Notes: generated by a model from the letters alone, not told the origin. 64,000 nucleotides of DNA from Bifidobacterium sp. ESL0784 (GCF_029433295.1 NZ_JAQTHV010000003.1:1-64000), one strand, 5' to 3'. Positions 9,133-18,420 are shown, counted from the stretch's first letter. Numbers and translations: made by a program.

Positions 9133-9345
9133 ACGTTATGTCAGATTTCTAAGAAATCTGACATAACGTTGCTACGTTATATACCAAGCTACGCTTGCTT
9201 ACATAACGTAGCGCTCCACAACTGCACAGAAATCCGACATAACGTCTCGCGGCTATATACCCAAGCTACGCTCGCTTACATAATCGCTCGCGGTTGCTAC
9301 GCGTTAATATACTCAGTTTCGCTTGACTTCCATAACGTAGTGCAC
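9133..9345. repeat. Cluster of dyad repeats built on CATAACGTA and CAAGCTACGC units
   Basis: No gene lies here. The stretch begins with a perfect 18-bp inverted repeat with a 1-base centre (9133-9169, arms ACGTTATGTCAGATTTCT and complement). Next is a hairpin unit, GCTACGTTAT (9171-9180) pairing with ATAACGTAGC (9203-9212), enclosing CAAGCTACGCTTG. A third copy of the first arm (1 mismatch) is at 9228-9245. Two more degenerate copies of the hairpin unit follow (about 9252-9282 and 9294-9342). The units are imperfect and unevenly spaced, so this is not a CRISPR array. It could be a degenerate non-autonomous element, a structured RNA or a protein-binding array. Confidence 0.7.
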
Positions 9346-9386
9346 GCCCCTATTCGTTGAAGAATAAATATTTTGCTGTTTCATTC

Positions 9387-9767
9387 TCAACTGATCGTTG
9401 TATGGTGACGTTTTGAGAGAACATTGTCGATGATGCTTCTTTGAGCTTTCTGGGCTTGAATATACATAAGAACTAGTTCAGCTACGAAAAAGACTCCCAG
9501 AACGATTGCAGACGGAATGCCAAGCATGGCGTAGACATGATGGATTGCACCGTGAATCTGAGCTCGCAACAACTTGTAGACGCCGTATGGAGCGCAGCAC
9601 AGGAACATCGAAATGATCTGCATGATGATGACCGACCATTGGACGGTCTCGACCTTACGATGGTCGTCTTTTTTGCGCAGGGCACCGTTGATGGCGCAGA
9701 TCGCACAGATCCCAAGCGCCCATAACAGGGCGAAGATCCATAACAATCCTGGAAATATAGCGGCCAT
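9387..9767 (-). CDS. Hypothetical membrane protein, 126 aa
   Basis: I do not recognise this protein. It has three clear membrane helices: about residues 3-26 (FPGLLWIFALLWALGICAIC), 40-64 (WSVIIMQIISMFLCC) and 72-105 (GIPSAIVLGVFFVAEL). Basic loops fit a small multi-pass protein. I start it at the ATG at 9767; the longer reading frame reaches into ftsR and would be mostly non-homologous. A weak AAAGG lies 10 bases upstream. It follows ftsR on the same strand after 118 bases. Confidence 0.6.
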   Translation of the reverse strand: MAAIFPGLLWIFALLWALGICAICAINGALRKKDDHRKVETVQWSVIIMQIISMFLCCAPYGVYKLLRAQIHGAIHHVYAMLGIPSAIVLGVFFVAELVLMYIQAQKAQRSIIDNVLSKRHHTTIS

Positions 9768-9885
9768 ATACTCGAAACCTTTGCGTCGGTGTTTGCTGGT
9801 GACTCTGAAATTTAAGAATCCAAATAAGTATAAACTGTAAATAACGATATTCGATAATTCTAAAAAAGTAACCGAAATACCGATA

Positions 9886-10563
9886 TCAGTGCTGCGAAGC
9901 TCGTTCGAGACGTTGGTTTTCGAGTTTCTGACGCATTCGCTCTGCGGCAATGTCATCTATGGGCGAAACAGGCAGGGCGGATACAGAAGAGTCACCTAGC
10001 GTGATATCCATATGCTTCTCCTGCTCGAGCTGCGATTCGACCTGATGCCACAGCTTTCCCACCGAAACCCCGAAAACCGCAGTGCCTTCGTCAATCAGCT
10101 TCAGCACTTCGTCGCCGTTCTCGCATTCCTTGACATTCTGACCGTCGCAGATGATGGTCATGTGTTCAAGCTCAACGGTGCGATGATGAGAAAGAAAACC
10201 GATGGCAGCTGTGACGTTCTGCAGGTTGACGCCGATATCCAGCAACTTCTTTGACACGGCAAGAATCAGGACATCCTTGAACGAATACAGCCTTCTGGAA
10301 CCCGAGCCATGAGAAGTAGCAATGGAAGGGACCAGGATTCGCTTACTGGCCCAGTAATCGAGCTGACGGTAAGTGATACCGGCAACCTTGGAAGCCACCG
10401 TTCCGCGGTATCCACGGGTTGCCGCCTCATCACTAGATTCTGCGAACAGCTCCCCCTGCACCAGGTCTGCAGAGTTTCCGCCTTTGGTTTTCGGGGGTTT
10501 GCCTCGAGAAGAAGAACGAGACGGTGCCCTGGCAATTGTCGTTACTTTGCTACTGGCCTTCAC
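9886..10563 (-). CDS. ftsR: MerR-family regulator, FtsR-like (Rv1828 family)
   Basis: This is a MerR-type transcription factor. The corynebacterial member FtsR activates ftsZ. The DNA-binding MerR domain spans about residues 53-125 (GITYRQLDYWASKRILVPS, then RRLYSFKDVL). The basic, Ser-rich N-terminus of about 45 residues looks disordered. A C-terminal domain (about 130-185) contains one Cys. The start codon is GTG with AAAGGAG 6 bases upstream. It lies next to garA in the same order as Rv1827-Rv1828 in mycobacteria, which supports the assignment. A link to cell division is known only from relatives. Confidence 0.85.
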   Translation of the reverse strand: MKASSKVTTIARAPSRSSSRGKPPKTKGGNSADLVQGELFAESSDEAATRGYRGTVASKVAGITYRQLDYWASKRILVPSIATSHGSGSRRLYSFKDVLILAVSKKLLDIGVNLQNVTAAIGFLSHHRTVELEHMTIICDGQNVKECENGDEVLKLIDEGTAVFGVSVGKLWHQVESQLEQEKHMDITLGDSSVSALPVSPIDDIAAERMRQKLENQRLERASQH

Positions 10564-10609
10564 AGCGTTCTCCTTTCTTCGTTGCAGATTCCGATTCAGC
10601 GGAAAATTC

Positions 10610-11059
10610 TCACTGCGAGACCACAGCCGATGGTGAGAAGAAGACCAGACGGAACTTCCCTATCATGATCTCGTCGCCGTTGTGCAATGTCTCGCGATCC
10701 ACACGCTGGCGGTTGACGTACGTTCCGTTGAGGCTTCCTGCGTCAACGACCTCGAATGTGTTGCCTGCACGTCGAAAAACCGCATGTGCACGGGATACCG
10801 TGGAATCGTCGAGAAGAATGTCGGCATGCGGGTCGCGTCCGACGCTCACTTCGTCTTCGTCGAGGAGGTAACGTGAGCCGGAGACCGCTCCCCTGGTCGA
10901 AATCAGCAACGCCGAGCCCGGAGACAACTTGGTGATGGTGTCCAGATCGTCTTGGGTCAAAGGACGGTCACCTGCAGAGGTGGCGGGAATATTGACAGCA
11001 GGCAGGCCAATGATGGTCGTTTCGCCCGCACTTGGAATCGGATTAGTCATATTGCTCAT
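10610..11059 (-). CDS. garA: FHA-domain signalling protein, GarA/OdhI-like
   Basis: This small phosphorylation switch has one forkhead-associated domain. FHA signature residues are present: GRD at 74-76, SR at 89-90 and NGT at 111-113. The N-terminus has ETTI (13-16), which matches the Thr-Thr site that PknB-type kinases phosphorylate in GarA and OdhI; the phosphorylated tail then docks on the protein's own FHA domain. In relatives the free form inhibits 2-oxoglutarate dehydrogenase and glutamate-metabolism enzymes. The ATG overlaps the stop of the upstream DUF881 gene by 4 bases, so the two are translationally coupled. A second ATG 9 bases later is possible. Confidence 0.85.
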   Translation of the reverse strand: MSNMTNPIPSAGETTIIGLPAVNIPATSAGDRPLTQDDLDTITKLSPGSALLISTRGAVSGSRYLLDEDEVSVGRDPHADILLDDSTVSRAHAVFRRAGNTFEVVDAGSLNGTYVNRQRVDRETLHNGDEIMIGKFRLVFFSPSAVVSQ

Positions 11060-11868
11060 TCTACCGTTTTCGCATACTGATATTGCCCGACATCGCGTGT
11101 CTCGCTGATATCTACACTTTCGCTTTGCGTCACCGTGACGTCGGCTCCGAATTTCACCTTGAATCTCGAACCTACGCCGCCGGCGATATTGACGGCGTTC
11201 GCCAGATTCTGCGGATCACCGATGGCTTTGACCTCGTACGGGGTCTTCAGAGCCTGTCCGTCGCATTCCAAGCCCTTTTTGGTGTCGGAAATATACGTCG
11301 AAGTCACCACACGTACATTATCCAGCGCCATCACCTCGACACCGGCATTGCGCAGTTCCTCAACAAGTTGGAACATGGTGGCGGCATCGATGCGTTCCTT
11401 GCTCCCCTGCGAAATCGTGATGATGATGCCTTTGCCTTCTGCCGGAAGCCTCCCGGAAAGAATGCCGCTGGTATCCTCGTTCTCCTTGGCTATGCGCTGG
11501 GCTTCCTGCTGCTTGTTGGCGGACGCCTTCAGAGAATTGAGTTGGCCGGTGAGTTCGGTTTTGCGCTGCTGCAGGTTCTGCACCTGTGTGCTGGTTTCAC
11601 TGATGAGCCTGGTGAGTTCTTCCTCACTCATGGTCTCGTAGCTGGAAGTCTTATTGTTGAGCTGGATGGCGTAACCGAAGCCAAGCAGGGCGCATAGAAG
11701 GACAATCAGGAGGCTGGTCATCAGTCTGGTGATGATTCCTCCGCCAATTTGCTTCGGCTTTTTGCGTACCACCGGGAAGGAACCGGTGTCGGTACGGTCG
11801 TTTTCCCGATCATGGGCATGCTGGATGTGCATGCTGTTGAGAATGTTATGTGTTTTTTTATCGGACAT
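11056..11868 (-). CDS. DUF881 membrane-anchored protein (Rv1825-like)
   Basis: The protein has a cytoplasmic N-terminus of about 45 residues, one membrane helix at about 46-68 (LMTSLLIVLLCALLGFGYAI), an extracellular coiled coil at about 78-122 rich in Glu, Gln and Leu, and a DUF881 domain to the end (GKGIIITISQGS, VRVVTSTYIS). It is one of two DUF881 paralogues flanking the small basic protein. The same trio lies next to pgsA and garA in mycobacteria. Biochemical function is not settled; an envelope or division role is inferred from context. Confidence 0.85.
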   Translation of the reverse strand: MSDKKTHNILNSMHIQHAHDRENDRTDTGSFPVVRKKPKQIGGGIITRLMTSLLIVLLCALLGFGYAIQLNNKTSSYETMSEEELTRLISETSTQVQNLQQRKTELTGQLNSLKASANKQQEAQRIAKENEDTSGILSGRLPAEGKGIIITISQGSKERIDAATMFQLVEELRNAGVEVMALDNVRVVTSTYISDTKKGLECDGQALKTPYEVKAIGDPQNLANAVNIAGGVGSRFKVKFGADVTVTQSESVDISETRDVGQYQYAKTVE

Positions 11869-11874
11869 TGTTCG

Positions 11875-12210
11875 TCAGCCCTTGAAAATGAACCGGCGTA
11901 TGGCGGAGACGTTCGAGAAGATTCGTATGCCGAGCACGACGATGACGGCTGTTTGCAACTGGGAACCGACGCCGAGCTGGTTGCCGAGCAGGACGAGCAA
12001 CGTAGCGGTCAGGACGTTGGAGATGAAGGAGATGACAAACACCTTGTCAGAGAAGGAACGCTCGAAATAAGCCCTTGCGGCTCCCAGCAACGCGTCAAGT
12101 GCCGCCACCACCATAATCGGCAGGTATGGCTGAAGGACGATAGGGATATCCGGCTTCACGAAGATACCGATGATGACCCCGATGATCAGACCGAGCACTG
12201 CTGCCATCAT
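11875..12210 (-). CDS. sbp: Small basic family protein (DUF1290, Sbp)
   Basis: The 111-residue protein has three hydrophobic helices (about 3-20, 27-47 and 60-95) and a basic end (RRFIFKG). The pattern GLIIGVIIGIF, then YLPIMVVAALDALLGA, is the hallmark of the DUF1290 family, found in Gram-positive bacteria beside DUF881 genes and often near division genes. It overlaps the upstream DUF881 stop by 4 bases and ends 6 bases before the next DUF881 start, so the three are co-translated. Confidence 0.9.
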   Translation of the reverse strand: MMAAVLGLIIGVIIGIFVKPDIPIVLQPYLPIMVVAALDALLGAARAYFERSFSDKVFVISFISNVLTATLLVLLGNQLGVGSQLQTAVIVVLGIRIFSNVSAIRRFIFKG

Positions 12211-13184
12211 TTGCTCCTTTTTGCGTAGGTCACTTTCGTGGCTTCCGCCGCCGCCAACCTCAGTGAGTAGGACCTTGACACCTGTGGGTTGATGCCCGCC
12301 GCGTTAAGTGTCCGGTACAAATCGGGTTGCGATTTGCTGTTCATTGCCTGTGACAGGTTTTTTGAATTACCTATCGCTTCTATCTTATAGGGACTTGCCA
12401 CCTGGTTCACCCCTATGAGAATTGTCTGGCCTGCGGTGCGCACCGATGTCGAAACACCGATACGGTAGCCGTTGATGGAAATTGCTTCGGCTCCCGCCTT
12501 CCAGAGCAGGTTAACGATATCCTGCAGATCCGAATCGGTGATCACACGGATGTGGCTTGTGCCGTTTTCGCGAGGACCGGCACCGTTCGCAGCGCCAGAT
12601 GCAACGGGATCGGCTAGTGTAAAGACGATTCCGGGCCCTTTGACGGCAAGTGCGCCATTCGCCATTTCATCTTGGGTCAGGGTGGAATCAGGTCCCGAAT
12701 CCGGCATGGAATCCGCCTGCTTGACGACTCGGGAGTGCAGATCCGTCACTTCGTCGGTGACTTTCTTGAGACTGGTATTTTGCTGTTGAAGTTCCGAGAC
12801 GAGACTTGCCCTCACTTGTTTGCGGGGATCGGTATTGAGCTGACGGACGAAAACGCTGCCGACGAAACCCACAGCGATGCATATGATGAAGACGATAATG
12901 CGGGTGAACCAGATGGAGAATTCCGAATGAGGTTTCTGCTGGGTTAGTCTGGCGTCGGAAAACAGGGGGTCGAGGGGGCGATTCGTCAGATCGTCAATCA
13001 GCCGAAGGCTGTCATCATCAACCTTGCGTCGGTGATGCGAAGAAAGCGCCAAGGCATCGTCAACGCTTACGACATGCCAGGAACCCAGATTTTGAACGGC
13101 TTTGGAAAACACCGCGCGTCGTTTGCTCGGTTGCTCGTCGATTTCCACGGAAAAGGACGAAGGCGTTCGTTCCGGTTTTGTCAT
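12207..13184 (-). CDS. DUF881 membrane-anchored protein (Rv1823-like)
   Basis: This is the second, longer DUF881 paralogue (325 residues). The N-terminal cytoplasmic part of about 90 residues is basic and Ser-rich. One membrane helix follows at about 92-113 (IIVFIICIAVGFVGSVFV), a short coiled coil at about 120-160, and the DUF881 domain (GPGIVFTLADPV, RVITDSDLQDIVNLLWKAG, GYRIGVSTSVRTAG). It abuts the pgsA stop directly. Together with the sister gene it probably forms a membrane complex with Sbp; that is inference from the fixed gene order. Confidence 0.85.
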   Translation of the reverse strand: MTKPERTPSSFSVEIDEQPSKRRAVFSKAVQNLGSWHVVSVDDALALSSHHRRKVDDDSLRLIDDLTNRPLDPLFSDARLTQQKPHSEFSIWFTRIIVFIICIAVGFVGSVFVRQLNTDPRKQVRASLVSELQQQNTSLKKVTDEVTDLHSRVVKQADSMPDSGPDSTLTQDEMANGALAVKGPGIVFTLADPVASGAANGAGPRENGTSHIRVITDSDLQDIVNLLWKAGAEAISINGYRIGVSTSVRTAGQTILIGVNQVASPYKIEAIGNSKNLSQAMNSKSQPDLYRTLNAAGINPQVSRSYSLRLAAAEATKVTYAKRSK

Positions 13185-13793
13185 TTATTTGTCCGAGTCG
13201 TGACGCAGCAAAGTGACACCTTGACGGATATAGATGTATCCGGCCAACCAATACAGGACGATGCCCCAGATTCCTGCAGCCAAGGCAGCCAGATGAAGGA
13301 TTTGCGTAAAAGTGTTGCTCCATAAATCCGCGAAAATCAACGCGGTAATCGATATCATCAATAACGCGGTTCCGGCTTTGCCTACGAAATGAACCGGCAG
13401 CGGCCCATAGTCATGCTGTGCCAGAATCACAATCAATATGAGCAGTATCAGGTCTCGAAGACCGACCACGAAAAGCATCCACCATGGAATGATGCCTGCC
13501 CAACCGAGAGCCAGAATACTGCAGAATATCAGAAGCCTGTCCGCCACCGGATCAAGAATCTGACCTATTTTGCTGACCTGGTTCCATTTGCGGGCAATGA
13601 TCCCGTCCAAACCATCACTTGCCGCCGAAATCGCCAACACAACCAACGCGGCGATCATCTTGTGCTGCGCGGTCAACCACGAAATAAAGGGAATCGAGAC
13701 GATGCGCAGAATACTGATGAGGTTCGGAACGGTGAAGTAGATATCACGCGCGTCCGGACTGTAACGGTTGTTGGAATTGATCGGAAGTTTCAT
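13185..13793 (-). CDS. pgsA: CDP-alcohol phosphatidyltransferase (PgsA family)
   Basis: This integral membrane enzyme moves the phosphatidyl group from CDP-diacylglycerol to an alcohol, probably glycerol-3-phosphate. The catalytic motif D-x2-DG-x2-AR-x8-G-x3-D-x3-D is complete: D60, DG at 63-64, AR at 67-68, G78 region, D81 and D85. About six membrane helices are visible and the length of 202 is normal. It starts 9 bases after the hisG stop, without a clear ribosome binding site, which suggests translational coupling. A phosphatidylinositol-type substrate cannot be excluded. Confidence 0.88.
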   Translation of the reverse strand: MKLPINSNNRYSPDARDIYFTVPNLISILRIVSIPFISWLTAQHKMIAALVVLAISAASDGLDGIIARKWNQVSKIGQILDPVADRLLIFCSILALGWAGIIPWWMLFVVGLRDLILLILIVILAQHDYGPLPVHFVGKAGTALLMISITALIFADLWSNTFTQILHLAALAAGIWGIVLYWLAGYIYIRQGVTLLRHDSDK

Positions 13794-13802
13794 GAGTCAG
13801 GT

Positions 13803-14654
13803 TCAGATTCTTGAAGCTTGCAGGGCAGTGACGATGATGGCTCGGGCACCGACGTCGTAAAGTTGGTCCATCGTCTGATTCACCTTCTCGCGTTCCACCA
13901 TGGCACGGACTGCACACCACTGTTGGTCATGAAGCGGTGAGATGGTCGGACTTTCCAGTCCGGGTGTAAGTGCCACGGCTGCGCCAACCTTGCTGACCGG
14001 TACGTCATAGTCCATCATCACGTATCGTCGGGCGGTCAGCACGCCTTCGAGACGCCGCTTGAAAATCATAAGCTGCTTATCATCCTCGTTGATGTGCGGG
14101 GAACGGATGAGGATGGCCTCGGAGTGAAGAATCGGATCGCCGAAAATCCTCAAGCCGGCATTGTGCAAAGTGGTACCTGTGGAAACCACATCGGCGATCA
14201 AATCGGCGACACCGAGCTGAACAGAGGATTCTACGGCACCGTCCAAGTGAGTGATGTCGGCATGAAGTCCATGCTTGTCCAAGTAATCGCGAACAAGCTT
14301 GTCGAATGAACTTGCAATCCGCTTGCCTTCGATATCCTCAAATGTGTTGATTGAAGAATCGTTGGGAGCGGCGAAACGGAAAGTGGAGGCGCCGAAGCCG
14401 AGCGGAAGATACTCTGTGGCTTTGGTATCGGTGTTAAGCAGCATATCTCGGCCTGTGATGCCGATATCAATGGCGCCTTGGCCTACATAAATGGCAATGT
14501 CCAAAGGGCGGAGGTAGAAAAGCTCCACATCGTTGTCGTGGTCTTCAACCACCAATTGACGGGGCTGGGTGCGCAGTTGGTACCCGGCTTCCTGCAGCAG
14601 ACTCCAGGCAGGTTCAGAGAGCATGCCCTTGTTGGGCACGGCAATTCTCAGCAT
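13803..14654 (-). CDS. hisG: ATP phosphoribosyltransferase, long form
   Basis: First step of histidine synthesis: ATP and PRPP give phosphoribosyl-ATP. The 283-residue chain is the long form, which carries a C-terminal regulatory (histidine-sensing) domain and needs no HisZ. Signature stretches include [11 protein letters not shown] at the start, [10 protein letters not shown], and [13 protein letters not shown], the PRPP-binding loop. AGGAGG lies 7 bases before the ATG. It is next to hisE, with other his genes (hisI, hisF) nearby and broken up by rpe and lgt. Confidence 0.96.
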   Translation of the reverse strand: MLRIAVPNKGMLSEPAWSLLQEAGYQLRTQPRQLVVEDHDNDVELFYLRPLDIAIYVGQGAIDIGITGRDMLLNTDTKATEYLPLGFGASTFRFAAPNDSSINTFEDIEGKRIASSFDKLVRDYLDKHGLHADITHLDGAVESSVQLGVADLIADVVSTGTTLHNAGLRIFGDPILHSEAILIRSPHINEDDKQLMIFKRRLEGVLTARRYVMMDYDVPVSKVGAAVALTPGLESPTISPLHDQQWCAVRAMVEREKVNQTMDQLYDVGARAIIVTALQASRI

Positions 14655-14717
14655 TTTCTTTCCTCCTTTACTTCTTGATATCCATCGACTTCAAACAGCG
14701 CAAAATGTCAGCAGGGC

Positions 14718-14981
14718 CTAGAGGTTTTTATAAAGATCCTCTAAGCTGATGCCGTGCTTGATCATCATCACCTGAATGTGGTAGATGAGCTGGCTCATCT
14801 CCTCGGCGGTCCGGTCGGCACCTTCGTATTCGGCTGCGATCCAGGTCTCTCCCGCCTCTTCGTTAATTTTCTTGCCAATGAAATGGGTGCCCTTGTCAAG
14901 CTCGTCGACTGTCTTGGAACCCACCGGACGGTTCTCTGCCTTTTCACTGAGCTCTTTGAACAGTGATTCGAATGTCTTCAT
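14718..14981 (-). CDS. hisE: Phosphoribosyl-ATP pyrophosphatase
   Basis: Second step of histidine synthesis: removes pyrophosphate from phosphoribosyl-ATP. The 87-residue MazG-like helical protein has the family pattern [16 protein letters not shown], then [17 protein letters not shown], where the Glu residues bind magnesium, and [14 protein letters not shown]. It is separate from hisI, as usual in actinobacteria. GGAG lies 7 bases upstream of the ATG, and hisG follows after 63 bases. Confidence 0.95.
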   Translation of the reverse strand: MKTFESLFKELSEKAENRPVGSKTVDELDKGTHFIGKKINEEAGETWIAAEYEGADRTAEEMSQLIYHIQVMMIKHGISLEDLYKNL

Positions 14982-15030
14982 CTTTGCTCTCCGTTGTTTC
15001 TCACACCGCTAAGCGCGTGTCATGATCATA

Positions 15031-15696
15031 TCAGGCCTGATATGCGGCCTGTGCCTTCGCACGAATATCGTCGATTGCCTTGGCACGGTCATCCGCTCCA
15101 TAGACGGCAGAACCAGCGACGAGCACATCGGCACCGGCCTTGGCGACAATGTCGGCGGTCTTGGGGCTCACACCGCCATCAACCTGAATGTGGGTGTTGA
15201 GGCCACGACGGGTGATTTCGTCACGCAGGCGACGAACCTTAGCCATCTGGTTGTCAAGGAATTTCTGGCCACCGAAGCCGGGTTCTACCGTCATAATCAA
15301 AATCATGTCGAATTCCTCGAGGATATCGAAAATCGGTTCGACCGGTTCCGCCGGACGCACAGCGAAGCATGCCTTGCAGCCCATCTCATGCAACTGGCGC
15401 GCGAGACGGACAGGAGCATGTACGGCACCCATATGGAAGCTCACCGAAGCCGCTCCGAGCTTGGCGTATTCGGGAGCCCAGCGGTCTGGATCCTCGATCA
15501 TCAGATGCACGTCGACCGGCAGGTCGGTAACCTCGCAGATACGCTTGACGACAGGTTCGCCAAGCGTGAGATTCGGGACGAAATGATGGTCCATCACATC
15601 GACATGGACCAGATCGGCATGGTCGATGGCTTTGAGGTCACGTTCAAGATTGCAGAAATCCGCTGAAAGAATGCTTGGTGCGATTTGAATGGTCAT
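15031..15696 (-). CDS. rpe: Ribulose-phosphate 3-epimerase
   Basis: This TIM-barrel enzyme interconverts ribulose-5-phosphate and xylulose-5-phosphate. In bifidobacteria xylulose-5-phosphate is the substrate of phosphoketolase, so the step feeds the central bifid shunt. Family signatures are LSADFCNLERDLK, HVDVMDHHFVPNLT with metal ligands, MTVEPGFGGQKF, and VDGGVSPKTA near the C-terminus. Length 221 is normal. AGGAT lies 9 bases upstream of the ATG. It lies between lgt and hisE. Confidence 0.96.
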   Translation of the reverse strand: MTIQIAPSILSADFCNLERDLKAIDHADLVHVDVMDHHFVPNLTLGEPVVKRICEVTDLPVDVHLMIEDPDRWAPEYAKLGAASVSFHMGAVHAPVRLARQLHEMGCKACFAVRPAEPVEPIFDILEEFDMILIMTVEPGFGGQKFLDNQMAKVRRLRDEITRRGLNTHIQVDGGVSPKTADIVAKAGADVLVAGSAVYGADDRAKAIDDIRAKAQAAYQA

Positions 15697-15831
15697 AATT
15701 GTATATCCTATGCTGTGCGAACGACTTGAAAACGGCTCATAACAAAGCCTGCAAGAATCCTAATCTCTTTTTTAGACATAAGAATTTTTCATGTCGCAAT
15801 ATCATTTGAGATTATCTCGCCTTTCGAAGGT

Positions 15832-16830
15832 CTATTTTTTCCCGCTCCTGTCTTTGGTCTTTTGGGCATCGGCTTCGATACGTTCCTCGACCTCGGTCAA
15901 GGTGCGCAGGCGTTCGGCAAGGCTGATGGTGGAACTACCCAGCTTTTGCACGACGATGAATGCCACCACACCCAGTACAAAGACGACCAGGGAAACCCAG
16001 ACATTGACCCGTACTCCGAGGATTTCGTGCGCGAAATCGATGCGCAATGCCTCGATCCAGGTGCGTCCGGCCGTGTACCACATCACGTAAATGGTGAAGA
16101 GACTGCCGGCTTTGAGCTTGTTCATCGCTTTGCGGCCAATCCAGATAATGAGCGCCGCACCGATGAGGTTCCAAATCATCTCATAGAGGAATGTAGGTTG
16201 AAAAAGGGTTCCTGTCGGGCAGGTCTCCCCGTCATAGCACTGTTCGCCGTGGCCGATGGCCGAGCCCGTCATGTTGAGTTTCAGACCCCATGGCAGGGTT
16301 GTGGGAGCACCGTAAAGCTCCTGATTGAACCAGTTGCCCAGCCTTCCTACCGCCTGCGCCACCAGAAGTGCAGGAGCGACGGCATCGGCGAGCAATGCCA
16401 TCGGATAATGCTTGTGACGGCACCATGCCCAAGCGGCCAATGCGCCGAAGAGCACCCCGCCCCAGATGCCAAGGCCGCCATTCCAGATACGCAGTATCTC
16501 CATTGGATCGCCGTTGGGTCCGAAGAACCGTTCCGGGGTAGTCACCACATGATAAAGACGTGCGCCGATGATGCCTGCCGGCACTGCGCACAAAGTGATG
16601 TCAAGGATCTGGTCGAAGTTGCCACCGACTTTCTTCCAGCGCTTTTCGCAGATCCATACCGCAAGTACGATGCCCAGAAGGATGCACAGGGCATAGAAAC
16701 GGATCGGGATGGGACCGATTGACCAATTGCCGATGGAAATCCGAGGGATGACGACCTTTGAAATACTTGGAGATGGAATATACGCCAAGCTTTGTCCTGC
16801 AAACATACCCAATGTCAATCCTTGTGTCAT
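15832..16830 (-). CDS. lgt: Prolipoprotein diacylglyceryl transferase
   Basis: This membrane enzyme attaches diacylglycerol to the lipobox Cys of lipoproteins, such as the two encoded at 30712 and 52726. It is a 332-residue multi-pass protein. The essential phosphatidylglycerol-binding block RLGNWFNQELYG is near residue 163, and NGGLGIWGG (near 113) corresponds to the HGG-type loop in its actinobacterial form. The basic C-terminal tail of about 35 residues looks coiled (RLRTLTEVEERIEAD). It lies between hisI and rpe on the same strand. Confidence 0.95.
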   Translation of the reverse strand: MTQGLTLGMFAGQSLAYIPSPSISKVVIPRISIGNWSIGPIPIRFYALCILLGIVLAVWICEKRWKKVGGNFDQILDITLCAVPAGIIGARLYHVVTTPERFFGPNGDPMEILRIWNGGLGIWGGVLFGALAAWAWCRHKHYPMALLADAVAPALLVAQAVGRLGNWFNQELYGAPTTLPWGLKLNMTGSAIGHGEQCYDGETCPTGTLFQPTFLYEMIWNLIGAALIIWIGRKAMNKLKAGSLFTIYVMWYTAGRTWIEALRIDFAHEILGVRVNVWVSLVVFVLGVVAFIVVQKLGSSTISLAERLRTLTEVEERIEADAQKTKDRSGKK

Positions 16831-16910
16831 GGCCCCTCAAAGCATCATTTACGATATTGTCTCTGTCGGCCATCATATCCGAGACCGTAACCGCTATATA
16901 TTGCCGAGCC

Positions 16911-17333
16911 TCAACGGCAGATGTCATTGGCTGTGTCTTCTGGCTTTCGTTCGCCAACGACGACAGGTACTTCCCCACCTTCATCAAAGCAGGAGCGTGC
17001 CCCGGTGTGGCAGGCGGCACCGACCTGGTCCACCTCGACCAACAATGCGTCGCCATCACAATCGAGGGAAAGGCCTTTTACATATTGGACATGTCCGGAA
17101 GTATCGCCTTTGCGCCAATATTCCTGACGTGAACGCGACCAGAAAGTCACCCGTCCGGTGGTCAGGGTGCGTCGCAGCGCCTCGTCGTTCATGTAACCGA
17201 CCATAAGCACCTGTTTGGAATCGTATTGCTGGATCACCGCTGCCACGAGGCCTTTGTCGTCGCGTTTCAGGCGTGCTGCAAGACGTGGATCCAACGCTTT
17301 GCTGTTGTCATATTCCATATTGTTGTTCTTCAT
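16911..17333 (-). CDS. hisI: Phosphoribosyl-AMP cyclohydrolase
   Basis: Third step of histidine synthesis: opens the adenine ring of phosphoribosyl-AMP. The 140-residue protein has the family core [29 protein letters not shown] and the metal-binding [12 protein letters not shown] with CHTGARSCF, giving the Cys ligands of the zinc site and Asp ligands for magnesium. It is the monofunctional HisI, with HisE encoded separately. It lies downstream of hisF and upstream of lgt. Confidence 0.95.
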   Translation of the reverse strand: MKNNNMEYDNSKALDPRLAARLKRDDKGLVAAVIQQYDSKQVLMVGYMNDEALRRTLTTGRVTFWSRSRQEYWRKGDTSGHVQYVKGLSLDCDGDALLVEVDQVGAACHTGARSCFDEGGEVPVVVGERKPEDTANDICR

Positions 17334-17445
17334 TTTTCTCTTCAGTCTTCCTTGATCTTCGCTATTACTGTGGGATTCGATTGAACAAGAGACAGGAAAT
17401 CCTATCGTAATACGATGCTCATTGACTTATCAGTTTCTTAAACAC

Positions 17446-18234
17446 CTATCGGGCGAGCAACGGCTCACGCACGGTGATGCCATGTTCTTTCATCGTCTGC
17501 TTGACCTGGGCGATGGTCATCTTACCGTAATGGAACACCGAAGCGGCAAGTACCGCATCGGCACCCGCTTCTACAGCTGGCGGGAAATCCTCGAGCTTGC
17601 CGGCACCGCCACTGGCGATCAGCGGGATATTGACCACTTTGCGCATGGCTTTGAGCATTTCGATATCGAAGCCGTCGCCGGTGCCGTCAGCGTCCATGGA
17701 ATTGAGCAGAATCTCGCCGACGCCGAGTTCCTGCGCACGTTGCGCCCACCAAAGCGCGTCGATACCGGTGGAATGCCGGCCACCCATGGTAGTGACTTCG
17801 AAACCGGACTGGGTATGCTGCTCGCCTTTTTCGCGCCTTGCGTCAACGGAAAGTACCAGAACCTGATTGCCGAAACGCTGCGCGACCTGGCTGATCAGCT
17901 CAGGATTGTTGATGGCGGCTGTATTGACGCTGACCTTATCGGCACCGCTGCGCAGCAATGCGTCAACGTCGCCGACCGTGCGCACTCCCCCTCCGACGGT
18001 CAAAGGAATGAAAATCTGGCCGGCAGTGCGGGTGACCACGTCCATCATGGTCTGCCGGTGGCTGCTGGAGGCCGTCACGTCGAGGAAGGTCAGCTCGTCG
18101 GCGCCTTCATCGTAATAGCGCCCGGCAAGTTCAACCGGATCACCGGCATCCCGTAGGTTCTCGAAATGGACGCCTTTGACCACACGTCCATCGTCCACAT
18201 CCAAGCATGGAATCACTCGTACCGCCAATGACAT
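17446..18234 (-). CDS. hisF: Imidazole glycerol phosphate synthase, cyclase subunit
   Basis: HisF works with the glutaminase HisH to form imidazole glycerol phosphate and AICAR. TIM-barrel signatures are complete: [17 protein letters not shown] with the first catalytic Asp, [19 protein letters not shown] with the second catalytic Asp, and [11 protein letters not shown] with [12 protein letters not shown] start at the ATG at 18234, since GGAG lies 7 bases upstream; the upstream TTG would add six residues. hisH is not in this window. Confidence 0.95.
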   Translation of the reverse strand: MSLAVRVIPCLDVDDGRVVKGVHFENLRDAGDPVELAGRYYDEGADELTFLDVTASSSHRQTMMDVVTRTAGQIFIPLTVGGGVRTVGDVDALLRSGADKVSVNTAAINNPELISQVAQRFGNQVLVLSVDARREKGEQHTQSGFEVTTMGGRHSTGIDALWWAQRAQELGVGEILLNSMDADGTGDGFDIEMLKAMRKVVNIPLIASGGAGKLEDFPPAVEAGADAVLAASVFHYGKMTIAQVKQTMKEHGITVREPLLAR

Positions 18235-18420
18235 AGGCCAACTCCTACTCAACCGTCAAATATCTGACTCAAGACTAATTCATCGTCGGGAACAAGGAAC
18301 GCAGCGTCTCAAAACATCGCTTGGTCTGGTTCATACCGGTTCAGTGGAATAAACGTAGTCTGCGATTTATATACGCGAGCAATCCATGTGGTTTCAATCG
18401 CTGGATACGACGATACCCTT

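Noticed and set aside
9133..9345. CRISPR array
   Set aside because: Repeats are palindromic, imperfect, unevenly spaced and lack unique spacers or cas genes.
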